DNA of 64,000 nucleotides, taken from NCBI GenBank assembly GCA_012656075.1, contig JAAKBF010000119.1:62001-126000 (forward strand), read 5' to 3'. This document shows positions 29,863 through 41,085 of this stretch, in pieces. Position numbers and translations under genes: made by a program. The notes beneath the pieces were generated by a model. That model ran no database searches. It had not been told where the DNA came from and saw nothing but the letters and a program-made list of their open reading frames with translations. How positions within the stretch are numbered: position 1 is the stretch's first letter; every line of letters begins with the position of its first letter. The DNA is from Phytophthora hibernalis. Taxonomy: Eukaryota; Oomycota; Peronosporomycetes; Peronosporales; Peronosporaceae.

Positions 29863-32572
29863 CTAGGAAATCGGCGTGGCCTCCGAGATCCAGTAGTTCT
29901 CTTCGCTTGCTGTGTACCAAGTACAGGACAGCGCGTGCGTAAGCGTACCATGTTCTGGATGCACCCACCACCGCAGCAACAAGATGTTGAACGTACGCAG
30001 GAACTTGTGTGGGAAAAGTCTTGCCAACAAAAGCAGCACCACTGACGGTGCCTGGTACGTGCTTCCCATAAAACAAGTAACCCGTGAGCAAAAGCGCCTC
30101 GACGCTCGTACAGCGCTTGTTCATGAACGTCACGTAGGCGAAATCGTCGCAGTCCGTGAAAAGTTTCGTGAATGTCGAGCCGAGACAGTATTCCTCGAAT
30201 GTTGTGAGTGTCGTAGTGATTCCGTTGTCTGCTTGACCCACTCGGTTGTTTTTCCTCGGAGGATAGCGAACCGAGCACGCGGCATCACCGAAGGGTGAGG
30301 GTTTTCCCTCTTGCTACTTTTTCCAACGCAGTAGATGGACCAATTGAAGGACGTCCGAGGTGACTTCGTAAACGGATCCGAGAAATCGACTCACTGACGT
30401 GTTTCCATGGACTGCTGTGCTTCTGAACCACGAACGAAGCGGTCAAGGCAATAAGCCCCAGGAGTGTGGACGCAATTGCTGCAATTATCGCCAGGTTGAA
30501 TCTCATGACTATACACGAATCGTGCAAACCACAGTACTTAGCACCTTCGACTGTAGTCTTACGCAGCAATTCGCCATTTAAATCGACAATCCACGGCAAA
30601 GACGTGAGGTACGACGAATACAAAAGCGACGAGACTCCAGTCGTAATGAGCACCTGCATGATCTCCCACGTGAGGCGAAAGTGCCGATCGAGTTTCTGTA
30701 CTCGGAACGCGCTTTCAGCAAGTTAATGAATGAGTACGAGAATGCAAAGAAGCTGAATATAAGGTTGGCAATCGATTCCACAGTCAGCGTACCCGTGACA
30801 AGTCCCAGGTAATACGTGTCTGAATTACGAGCCAAATGGTACGTGACCTGAGCGAGATAAAGCACTTGCATGCGTCCATTCTGGCAGCGATACGCCCAAA
30901 TCTGCGTTAACAGCACTGATCGCTTGTGGGACATGATCTGGTACAAACTAATGATCCCCATGAGCAGCATTTGAAGCACCACCATCCCTGGTAACACGCT
31001 AAGGTCCACAGTATCGGCGTATCGATTTCGAAAGACGCTAATCTTCATCAAAGCACGCCCTGGAGTCTCATCCGTACCGGTGACCCATTCCCAGAGCGAA
31101 TTGTAGTAGTTGTGAATGCAAATACTGGACGTACCAGTACTGCAAACCGGGATATCGTCGGGAGCCTGTAGCATGAGGCCATAATTTTGCCATCGCTTAG
31201 ACAATGTACATGTATCTTCCACGTAAATACCAGTAGTGTTGACTGTGCGAACTCGACACCCGCTGTAATACGCTCGAAACAACGACTGAGTGACACTTTC
31301 TGCAGGATAAAATGTTGGGCTGGACGTCGCAATACCTCGGGATACGACTGGGATGCTGCTGTCAAACCCGTAAGGAAACAATTTCAGTAGATCTGGTACA
31401 ACGCGCACGGGGTCTTCACCTCCAGTTGATAGAGCTAATTTCTCGCCAACGACACCTTCGTTTGGTACATCAGGACGACACTCCGTGTACTCGGGGAAGA
31501 CATTAAAATCTGCTGCGGGGATTGAGGAATAGTCAACGCTGTTCTTCACTGCTTGGAATTTAAACAGTCGAAGATGGCCCTCGACAGCCCATTTAGTGAT
31601 ACATTGGTCCTTGAACTCGATACCTTTCTTCGCTTCCACGATCTGTTGTGGCGCTACGGAAAGCTGTAGTATTTCAATAATCTCTACGATTTCTTCAGCC
31701 TCACCAGTGATGATTGAGAGTGGTGACCCCCACTCATCCACACCTCCAGAACAAATCGCACCACTTGCTTCGAGTCTCGCAGCTAGTGAAATAGCTTCAT
31801 CACTCAAGATACTATAATCCCATGAACTCGCAGTGTACAGATCCTCGAATGTCGGTTTGCTCATGAGAGCTTCATGATTAAACGTCGCCATTTGATGCAG
31901 CACCTTCTTGCATTCAATATGACACGGCGTGCATCCGCCAGACATGACGAGGTCCATTTCGCTGAAGCCAAAGTAGCTGTCCTTGGCTTCGATCAAGAAG
32001 GTTCCCGTCGTAAGGTAATTTGTAAAGATAAAGACGACTAGCATCACCATCGGCGCCACAAAAATTCGCCCCCAGATAGCGAGACAAGCACCGACTGAAG
32101 CTGGCCGAATTTCACGATAGCATCGTTTACTTTGCCTCCTCCTCTCGCGTTCTTGCTCGTAGTATGTCACTGACCATCTCGAATCTGTCCGTTGCGGCTG
32201 AATTGTACTCGTTCGTCGCCATGTATTGGCCTTCGTGAATGATTCCACCACAAACGACGAACGTTTGCGTGGAATTCCCTCAATATCAAGTGAAGATGAA
32301 GAACTTCCTAAAAACGTGTTGCGTCTCGAGGCATTTTCACTTTTGAAAGAGGCTGACGTTGGGATCCTGAAGAACGAATTTCGTAGAAAAGAGCGTTCTT
32401 GGGATTGAGCTTCCATACCGAGCAAGGATGGAGAGGTTTTCAGAAATGGGGAAGGATGAGTCGAACTTTCAGCCCTGATCGAGGCTAACGTGGGGCGCCG
32501 GAAGAACGAATTCCGCGGTTTTGGAGGTGAATCCTCGCAAGTTTTCGTGGCCGGCTGAGTCCATGTGGCCAT
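29863..32572 (-). pseudogene. Large multi-pass membrane protein family, copy 2 (frame broken at three or more points)
   Basis: No known family is recognised. The start is taken at ATG 32572. The amino end (about 125 residues) is Ser/Arg-rich with an internal duplication (RNSFFRRPTLAS / RNSFFRIPTSAS). A first membrane helix (MVMLVVFIFTNYLTTGTF) precedes a loop of about 290 residues with conserved cysteines (GGCTPCHIECKK, GAICSGGVDEWG, TECRP, GCRVRTVNTTG, ICIHNYYNSLWEW). Helices follow at LPGMVVLQMLLMGIISLYQ, VTGTLTVESIANLIFSFFAF, VLITTGVSSLLYSSY and LAIIAAIASTLLGLIALTAS. A carboxyl domain has EEYCLGSTFTKLF..CDDFAY and ALSCTWY. Frame changes near 30700, 30285 and 30048 break the chain. Probably a plasma-membrane protein with an extracellular sensor-like loop; the function is unknown. 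Confidence 0.75.
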
Positions 32573-33043
32573 TGATCTCTGCGTGGTTCCCCGCCAATAG
32601 CTCAATTGAAAACGAGGTGTTTAGCCATGACAGACGAAGATAAATAGGGAACCACACGACAAACACTCGTAGGTATTTTCTGATCCGCGAATAACATTTG
32701 ATCTCGCGATGCGAATGACTACCACTCCAAAGCCCAGATCAAAAGTAGGAATTCCTAACACTTAATTAATACCCAAGGTGATTCCTGCAGAAGAACTCTG
32801 CCAAATAATTTAGGTGATGGTCCATGCGAAAACGCGCAAATTGGACGACCTTATTTTCATGGTGGTGGGCTCTCGTTCTGGTGTTTGTTCCATGTGACTT
32901 GGCAAATATAGTGCTGGAGGACAATCACCTCGGGCCAACAGGACGGAACTTGGTCAAGGATGGAGACAATCGGCCTGAAAAAACTCACTTTCTCATTTCA
33001 GCAGTTCGTTCTCTCCATTTACCAGCTTGTTTCTGCCATCACC

Positions 33044-35297
33044 ATGGAAAACACCGCCGTTATCACGGAAGCTGCTACAGACAACAAAACTACGACTCAA
33101 ACAGAGGAAAAGGCTTCGGCGTGGGCCACTGCATACTTTCAACAGCGTACACGACGTCAAACCAAGCATCTCCAGGGCAGAAAAATCGGACCGGCAGTAA
33201 TTGGTGCGTCGTTGGCAGTCGCAGGGCGAATTGTGGTTACTCCGCTGCTACTTTTGTTGATTTTCACGCCCACGAATTATCTCAATGGTGCGACGGTCTT
33301 CATCCAGGCCAAAGACAGCTACTTTACTTTCAACGAGAAGAACTTGGTGATGACAGGTGGGTGTACGGGCTGCCACATTCCGTGTCGGAGGGCGATGTTC
33401 CTGCTCAACACGTTCAACCACGAGGATCTAAAGAGCAAACCCATGTTCGAGGACTTAGGCGATGCACTCGACAATAACGGAGCCATTTGTACTGGAGGCG
33501 TGAACGAGTGGGTGTCTTCCAACACTGTCGTCACAACCTCAGCACAAGAATTGCTGCAGGTCATCACCGTGTTGAATCTTTCGGTAGCACCGCAAATGAT
33601 CGCAGAACTCACGAAAAGGATCGAATTGAATGAAAGACGAATGTGTGGCCCAGTGGGCGATCATCGCGTTGATTCACCTCTTTTCAGTTCCAGACCGTCA
33701 AGAACAGCGCAGACTACTCGGCAATCCCTGCCGCCGACTTCAATGTATTCCCCGAATTCCCCGAGTGTCGGCCCGATGTGTCGAATGACAATATCATCGG
33801 CTCCAAGTTGGCGCTGAGTACCCATGGTCAAGATCTGATCGCTGTGGTGCCAGATCTCTTGAAGCAGTTCCCGTATGGTTTTACCAGTAGTTTACCTTCC
33901 GTATCACGAGTGATGGCAGTGTCTAACCCAAGTATCCGCCACTACAGTCATCCAGGCCCTGTTTCGAGCTTACTAAGCCGGTTGTCGAGTTCGAGAGGTA
34001 AATTCTACTGGAGCGTACATTGAGGAAAGCTGCACTGTGATCAAGCGCTGGGAAACGTATGGACTCATGATCCAGTCGCCCGATGACATTCCAGTGTGCA
34101 GTACCACCAACACGTGCGTTCACAACTCGCTCTGGGAGTGGATTAGCGAAATCGACAGGAGTGTCGAAGGCCGAATCGCCGAGTATATCAACGTTTTCCG
34201 CAATCGATACGCAGACACTATCGCCCTCAGCGTATTCCAGGGATGGTCATGGTGCAGATGATGCTGATGGGAGTCATAAGTCTGTACCAAATTCTGTCGC
34301 ACAAGAGATCAGTGCTGTTGACGCAGATCTGGGCGTATCGCTGTCAGAACGGCAGGATGCAGGTGGTGTACCTTGCTCAGATCCCTTACCACTTGGCATT
34401 CACCTCCGATTTGTATTATTTGGGACTCGCGACGGGAACTCTCACGGTGGAATCGGTGGCCAACCTCACCTTCAGCTTCTTCGTGTTTTCTTACACGTAC
34501 ATCAACTTGCTCAAGGCTCGCTCGGGAGGGCAGCAATTGCATAGCCACTTCCGACTCACATGGGAGACTATGCAAATTACTGTATCGCTCCGTTGCTGCT
34601 GTCAGTACGAGAGACGTCACTCTCGTTTGTAGTTGACTGGAACAGAGAACTGCTACGCAAAACTACGGCACGCGGCGCGAAATATTGCAAGTTGAACGAC
34701 TCGTGCATCCTCATGAAAGTGAATTTGGCGATTGTAGTTTTGGCGGCGTCGGCGCTGCTAGGTCTTGTGGCGTTGCGGCTTCATTTGTCATCCAGAAGCG
34801 CAGCAAGCACTGGGAAAACATTCAAAGCTTCGCTTCAACAGTGTCTCCTCCGTTTACGCTGTTCGAGTTACTAGCAGACGTGGTTCAGGTCCAGTGGTAA
34901 TTCCCACCTTGACTACGAGTGTAAATGAACCTGTCAAGCCCCTGCAAGTGCTTACAACGCTCGAAGAGCACTGTCTCGGCTGTCCATTCACAAAACTTTT
35001 CAAGGACTGCGATGATTTCGCGTATATGAATTTCATGGGCAAGCGCTGCACTTCCGTCGAGGCGCTACTACTGACAGGTTACCTGTTCTACGGACAGAAT
35101 ATTTATCAGGCTGGGTCGGTGGTGCTCTGACTTTTGGCTCGATTGATCCTCGCACGGTGCTGCGCACTTTCAACATGCTGCTTATTCGGTGGCACATGGA
35201 CCCGGATGATGGCTCACTCACCCACGCGTTGTCCTGCACTTGGTACCATGCCAGCAACGAAAACCACAAACTGTCAGTAGCCACACCAGTGTCATGA
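33044..35297 (+). pseudogene. Large multi-pass membrane protein family, copy 3 (frame broken)
   Basis: Shares the architecture of copies 2 and 4. After a short amino end (MENTAVITEAATDNKTTTQ) comes helix 1 (IVVTPLLLLLIFTPTNYLNG), then the cysteine loop beginning GGCTGCHIPCRR. This loop lacks about 12 residues (the SSWDYS segment) and differs at GAICTGGVNEWV. Frame changes near 33625, 33970, 34245, 34585, 34770, 34850 and 35127 break it into pieces. The ends are intact: SGGQQLHSHFRLTWETM reads through the site where copies 2 and 4 are shifted, and the last residues are SVATPVS. The start at 33044 was chosen over a Met at 32960 by alignment with copy 4. It is divergent to copy 2 with about 470 bases between starts. 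Confidence 0.75.
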
Positions 35298-35463
35298 AAG
35301 AAAACAGCTGAGGAGAATTATTGAGTAGAGTGCTACAAGGTGAACTACAACATTAAACTTACTGCACACTTCTACTCTTGGACAAACAAAGTTAGAGACT
35401 TGTTAGATCCCGTCGAAAACATAAAGTAGATTCAAGCAAGGTTTGTTCATAAAGCTGCTACGG

Positions 35464-37810
35464 CTACGATACTGGGGTCGCCTCCGAAATTTTGTAGTTT
35501 TCAGCACTAGCTGCGAACCACGTGCAGGACAATGCGTGGGTGAGTGTGCCGTTTTCCGGATCCATGTGCCACCGAATGAGTAACACGTTGAATGTTCGCA
35601 GTAGTTTTCGAGGAATGAGTCGGGCTAGTAGCAGTAGCACCACGGATCCGGCCTGGTACACATGCTGGCCGTAAAATAAATAGCCCGTGAGCAGTAGTGC
35701 TTCCACACTTGTGCATTTTTTGCCCATGTATTGAACGCAGGCAAAGTCGTCGCAATCCTTGAACAACCTGGTGAACGGAGATCCAAGACAGTGCTCCTCG
35801 AAGGTTGTTAACGTTGAGAGTGGCGCTTTGTCCTCGTTGGGCGATTCCTTCTCTTGTTCCTTCTTGTCGTAAAGTTTCGTAAGACTTGCGGACTTTCTGT
35901 TGTGGACAATGTACCGATTCGCTCCCTTAGCCTGAATCGCAACTTTCTTGGACGGACTCGAGGCTGTTTTAGATTGTGTGTTGCCTAGTTTCTTCCCGTA
36001 GTGCTTCTGAACGAAGAACGAAGCGGACAGTGCGGAGAGTCCCAGAACCGTAGAGATGACGGCAACGACGACAGCCAGATTGACATTCATGAGAAAACAC
36101 GAGTCATGCAAACCGCAGTATTTTTACCGAGGGTAGTTGTCTTACGCAGCAGTTGTCCATTATAGTCCACGATCCAACTCAGCGACTTGGATCGGACAAA
36201 GTAGAGCACAGCTGCGACCGAAGTCGTGATAATGATCTGCATGGTCTCCCAGGTCAATCGAAAGTACCGATCGAGTTGTTGTTCCCCGATCGAGCCTTGG
36301 CCAGATTGACGAACGAGTATGAGAAGACAAATAAGCTGAACGTGAGGTTGGCCACCGACTCGATCGTCAATGTGCCCGTGACGAGCCCCACGTAGTACAG
36401 ATCGGAATTGTAGACGAGGTGATAAGTAATTTGAGCCAGATAAAGCACTTGCATCCGACCATTTTGGCAGCGATACGCCCAAATTTGCGTTAACAGCACT
36501 GATCTCTTGTGGGACATGATCTGGTACAGACTGATAATCCCCATGAGCAACATTTGAAGCACCACCATCCCTGGTAACACACTAAGCGCCACAGTATCCG
36601 CGTATCGATTTCGAAAGACGCTAATTTTCATCAATGCACGGTCTGGAGTCTCATCTGTACCGGTGACCCATTCCCAGAGAGAGTTGTAGTAGTTGTGAAT
36701 GCAAATACTGTCACTACCTGTTGTGCAAACTGGGATATCGTCGGGAGCCTGTAGCATGAGTCCGTAGTTTGCCCAATGCTTGACGACTGGGCACGAGTCT
36801 TCAATGAATACTCCTGTAGTGTTCACGCTGGTAACACGACATCCTCCATAGTAACCTCGGAACAGCGACTGGTTGACGGCTTTCACGTTGTATATGGTAG
36901 GGCTGGTCGTCGCTAGTGTCCGCGAGACCACAGGTAAACTATTGCTGAAACTGTACGGGAAAAGCTTCAAAATGTCGGGCACGACAGCTACCAAGTCTTC
37001 TCCAGCGGTGGAAAGTGCTTGCTTCTCACCGATGAGGCCTTGGGTGGTCACTGCCGGTCTGCAGTCAGTGTATTCAGGGTAAACGTTGAAATCTGCGGCT
37101 GGGATGGAGGAATAGTCGATGCTGTTCTTCACCGCCTGGAACATGAACAGCCTCAAATGAGCCTCAACCGCCCACCTCGTGACGCATTCGTCCTTGGTCT
37201 CGATGCCTTTCTTGGCCTCAGCAAGCTCTAGCGGAGTCACGGACAAGTGCATCATCCCAATTATCTCGACCACTTCTGCTGCTGTTCCTGTGATGATCGA
37301 GAGTGGAGAGCCCCACTCGTCCACGCCACCGGAGCAAATGGCTCCACTCGCTTCAAGTCGTTCGGCCAAAGCGAGTTCGTCGTCCGTCAGGACACTGTAG
37401 TCCCATGACGTCGCAGTGTACAGATCTTCGAATGTGGGTTTGCTCATGAGCGCCTCGTGTTTGAACGTATAGAACTGATGTATCACCCTTTTGCACAGTG
37501 TGTGGCATGGCGTACAGCCTCCGGACATGACCAAATCCAGTTGACTGTAGGCTAAGTAGCTGTTCTTGTACTCAATGAGGAATGTGCCGTTAGAGAGGTA
37601 TCCCGTGATACCAAAGACCGACAGCAGCATCACCGGCATGACTACAATCCGTCCAAAGACAGCGAGGGCAGCACCGATAGCTGCTGGACGCATTTTGTTC
37701 GCAAGTTTCTGTTTCCCACGAAGTTCCTGTTGCTGCTCGAAGTAGTGGGCTGACCATGTTGACGTGGTGCGATCGGGTACCGGCTTCGGTTGTCCATCGG
37801 ACTGCATCAT
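35464..37810 (-). CDS. Large multi-pass membrane protein family, copy 4 (best preserved; two frame changes)
   Basis: The longest intact run is 36254-37810 (up to 37990 if an upstream Met is used; MMQSDGQPK is preferred by alignment). It covers helix 1 (MPVMLLSVFGITGYLSNG), a cysteine-rich loop of about 290 residues (GGCTPCHTLCKR, GAICSGGVDEWG, DCRP, GGCRVTSVNTTG, ICIHNYYNSLWEW), helix LPGMVVLQMLLMGIISLYQ, the basic loop SHKRSVLLTQIWAYRCQNGR, and helix VTGTLTIESVANLTFSLFVF. A one-base shift at about 36290 and another near 36110-36125 separate the last helices (MNVNLAVVVAVISTVLGLSA) and the carboxyl domain (EEHCLGSPFTRLFKDCDDFA...SEATPVS) ending at 35464. Both shifts fall in or beside short homopolymers, so errors are plausible and the gene may be intact. 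I would expect about 850 residues. Unknown function; the layout suggests a surface receptor, channel or transporter. Confidence 0.7.
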
Positions 37811-38475
37811 GGTCCCTGCTGTCCAACAAATCGGAGTCAAGCCGAAATTGAAGGGGGCACTAGAGCTGCCGCATCGACGCGCCGCTATTTGCGTCAGCGG
37901 CTGTCTCGAGCGGCATCGCATTTGTTCAAATCGGGAAACACCTGCTTGTAAACTCTCACTGTGGTAACGGTAATGGTGGTTTCTCGCCAAAATGGGGCTT
38001 GTCTGCAGTACAGTGTTGTAGTGTTCTCGTATAGCGGGTTGTTCTCGGCTCGTGTTGCGTCAACCTGGTGTCCATAGCTGTAAAAATACTTGTCTGTTGG
38101 ACATACATCGCTTCAGACGACGCCCTGTTCCGTTGAATGGAGCGAGTGCTTTTCCATAGCACAAGTCGATCGCATCCTTCATGACTATTTTATAAAAGAA
38201 TAGATCGGCTTGCTGGGAATACATGCAAGCTTGGGGAAGAGTATTGTAGACCGACCTTGAGCTAGAAATGCCAGTCTAACATTGATGCAGTCACTACGGC
38301 AGTCTTTAAAATCGCTAACTGTTGCTGACTGGTAGTTCGATTCGGTTCTGTGACGAATCACACTGGTTAAATGCAGACAGCTTACCCGGGCCCATCGGTC
38401 CCGGGGAAAGACGCAGTTCGTAACAGTAGATTAACATTAATTTTAAGCAACAACCGAAGTGCTGGTGATCTAGTC
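37811..38475. other. Intergenic
   Basis: Upstream region of membrane-protein copy 4. No gene or clear promoter motif is seen. Confidence 0.45.
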
Positions 38476-38786
38476 TTACTGTCCAAACCCGTAGATCGTT
38501 CGTCCTTTTGTTTTAAGGCATAGACGACATCTCGCTACGTTACTGTCCTTCTGTGAGCGTGCTGCATGTACACTATAGCGTCTTGGACCAGACTTCTCAC
38601 AAAAAGCTTGAGAACTGCTCGAGTATGGTCGTACACATGAGCCGACATGCGAATGACCCCAGCCCGGCGAGCGAATCGGCGAATATATGCTTTTGAGATA
38701 CCATATACGGTATTACACGGGATGAAATTGTGCCGTCGCGCTCCGCCTTTGACTCGTCCAGCAGCTCCTTTTCCGCGACCTGGCAT
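38476..38786 (-). pseudogene. Highly divergent histone H4-like sequence, truncated by a stop
   Basis: From ATG 38786 the frame reads MPGRGKGAAGRVKGGARRH, then GISKAYIRRFARRAGVIRM, YDHTRAVLKLF, DAIVYMQHAHRRTVT and a stop at 38535. The order and spacing are those of histone H4. Identity to canonical H4 over the 55-residue core is only about 53% by eye, far below the near-invariance usual for H4. The tail keeps Lys5 and Lys12 but has Arg for Lys16 and no Lys20 equivalent. Beyond the stop, VVYALK and then, after a one-base shift, GRTIYGFGQ and a stop at 38476 show that the original H4 carboxyl end is still recognisable. It is either a decaying retrocopy-like pseudogene or a fast-evolving variant; the stop and shift favour a pseudogene. 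Confidence 0.75.
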
Positions 38787-39875
38787 CTTGCATTTGGAAG
38801 TAAAGCAAAGCCGGTGAGTGTTCATGCTACTGAGAAAATAGTTGAGAAATCACATACGTACGCTTGCCAGCGTGGAAGCAAAATGAAAACTGCGTGTAAT
38901 TTTCATATTGTCGTGCAATTCGCTTGATCAACAAATTTGAGATAGTTCCCCGAGCTTCCATATTTTTGAAATAGTTCCGTACAAGCTTCCACTATGCTAG
39001 AATAGTCTCCATAGACCGCCTTCGCGTTCTCATGACGTGCTATGTAGCCTGCTGCGTCAAATCCACTCCGCTTTGTGTGCAATCTCTCTCCTTAGCGTAC
39101 ACATTGCAGGCTGGCATCATCAACATTTACTTTGTGCAGACGAAAATAGTTTATTATGCATTATTTTGTGACTCACTGCATAGCCATTCCTAGTATTCAC
39201 CTGGGCACTGATCGATTCATCATGAATCGCTACTGCCGTCGTCACTTGGTGTATATAATGAGCTATTGCTTGAACTGGAACTGTGTTCGAAATAATTGCT
39301 GACATCAATATCTCCGTTGTTTACTTCATCTGGGTGCTGTTCGGAGGTTTCCCATTGTGCTTTCCCAGCACGAAAATCGGTGTCGGCTGCATTTCCATCA
39401 TCCACACTACTTTTGATGCACATTAGGGTTGAGAGTTATGCGTGTGGAGGGCTTTCATCGCGAGTGAGGTCAATAACGTCGTGTTTTCGCTCTGCAGAAT
39501 GCGCCCTCGCCTTCTACCACTCTCTGCTTGGACTTGTCGATCAGCTCGGGTGAGTGATATGGCGGCCGTATAGTGCCCTTATCCGCCTCCTGCAGGGGCC
39601 ATGTTCATAGCAACAATGCCGGTCTGGTAGGACCTGCCACTCAGTAAACGGTTTTGTTGTCGCGTAGCCGAGGAATTTGAAACACCGCTAAGGGAAAACT
39701 TGCTTCGTCCCGAATCACACGAAGCCATAGCTTCATGATCTGCCTCACTCGGAACCGTAACTGATGGGACAGAACTTGCTCCGGATTGGGAACCTTATTA
39801 GTGCAGTGTAACTTACTTATAAGCTGCCAGATCGCATGCAGCCATATGGCTAAATGTGTTGATTTAGTTAATAAT
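38787..39875. other. Intergenic; weak acidic open frame
   Basis: A minus-strand frame at 39220-39423 encodes an acidic, Ser-rich tail (EHSSSSSNSSLYTPSDDGSS). A nearby frame has VIDLTRDE, similar to a SUMO-interacting motif. No start, promoter or partner exon could be fixed, so no gene is claimed. Confidence 0.3.
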
Positions 39876-40655
39876 CTATTGCTCAACTTGTCGTTGCTTG
39901 GATGTAAAATTGGTGGGTCTTAGTGACGAGATGCATTCTAGAAGCTCTCTATGCCTCCGATCTGCGTTGAACAAATCTTCAGATTTTTGTCTCTGCTTGG
40001 CAGCTTGAATGAACTGCTTTTGCTTGGCTTCTTCACGGTACTCAGCCTCGCGTCGCAATTCACGTTGTTGGAGCCACAAGCACACCTGCAATACATCGCG
40101 GTGACAGAGATGATGTGGCTTTGAACTTAACGAACCGTTGTCGTTAATTTCAAGAATCGGTGAGCAGGCGTTTGAACCTGCAGCAGTACAGTCAGCAGCT
40201 ACCCCACACTCGCACGACGCTGACAAAGTGGCTGGGAGATTGTCTTGGTTCGCATCATTTTCCAACATCGAAGAACGGAGTTGATGCCTTGTTAAGTGTG
40301 TCGACGAGCTTGATTCCTGTCCAAGTTCTTCCGATTGAATCCCCAGTACGTTCATCTGCCTCGCCGCTATCTTCTGTGCGCGAACAACAATTTTTCGGCG
40401 AAGCTCAAGCGCAGATTTTGCATCCGCGCTTGGCATCCCATCATTTCCCTTCCGCGCCGACGAATACAACGCTGTAAACTTGCGCTTTAGGCTTGTGGCA
40501 TACCGCTCAAGCCATTCGTCATCATCAGATTGATTGTAGATCTTAGCGACCGTGTTCCAGTCTGCCTGCCGAAGTGGCAATGTTACGGCAACAGCATCAA
40601 GCATCCACTCACGCTCGACATCGCTGTAGTTTCGTGTTCCTCTTGGTTTAGTCAT
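39876..40655 (-). CDS. SANT/Myb-like DNA-binding protein
   Basis: A single uninterrupted frame of 259 residues. The amino 60 residues (RGTRNYSDVEREWMLDAVAV, then LRQADWNTVAKIYNQ) show the spaced tryptophans of a SANT/Myb-like fold, as in the large oomycete family of such proteins (possibly DUF6818). The middle is Ser- and Cys-rich without a clear motif. The carboxyl 70 residues (LWLQQRELRREAEYREEAKQ and onward) are strongly charged and predicted to form a long coiled coil. It probably binds DNA in the nucleus; whether it is a host regulator or of transposon origin (PIF/Harbinger and Helitron elements carry such proteins) is open. The next gene upstream is on the same strand. Confidence 0.65.
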   Translation of the reverse strand: MTKPRGTRNYSDVEREWMLDAVAVTLPLRQADWNTVAKIYNQSDDDEWLERYATSLKRKFTALYSSARKGNDGMPSADAKSALELRRKIVVRAQKIAARQMNVLGIQSEELGQESSSSTHLTRHQLRSSMLENDANQDNLPATLSASCECGVAADCTAAGSNACSPILEINDNGSLSSKPHHLCHRDVLQVCLWLQQRELRREAEYREEAKQKQFIQAAKQRQKSEDLFNADRRHRELLECISSLRPTNFTSKQRQVEQ

Positions 40656-41085
40656 CTAGTCAAATACGTTGGTTAATCCGTGGTGACATGAGAAATACCA
40701 GTGTTCAGCAAGCGGACCTTTGCTTTACCTGCTAGTTTGGGGAATGGATCGATCGGACTCAAGGGTTGCGTACGTATCCGACTCCAGCATACCGGTATTC
40801 CATTTTGTGAAAATAATGCTCACCATCTTCAACAATTGCGATGTTTCGCGTATGCAAAATAAGCATATTCAATATGTATTGGCTCGAACTCAAATGATGT
40901 CCTAATGAAAACGATGAGCAGTCGATAAACCGCAGAAGTGGGGATATATGCTACCAAAACCAGCCGAAGTGTTGTACGTGAACAGCCGGATCACAGGTCT
41001 ACGGTCCGTATCGTTCCCAGTTCAAATCGCGAAGCCTGACTGTCATTTGGCAGCGATCCTCGTGGAACAATTTCAGGCCCGTATA

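Noticed and set aside
30690..30710. Programmed ribosomal frameshift site in the membrane-protein genes
   Set aside because: No classical slippery heptamer or adjacent strong structure is visible, and copies 1 and 3 read through in frame; mutation or sequence error is simpler. It is kept only as an open question in the findings.
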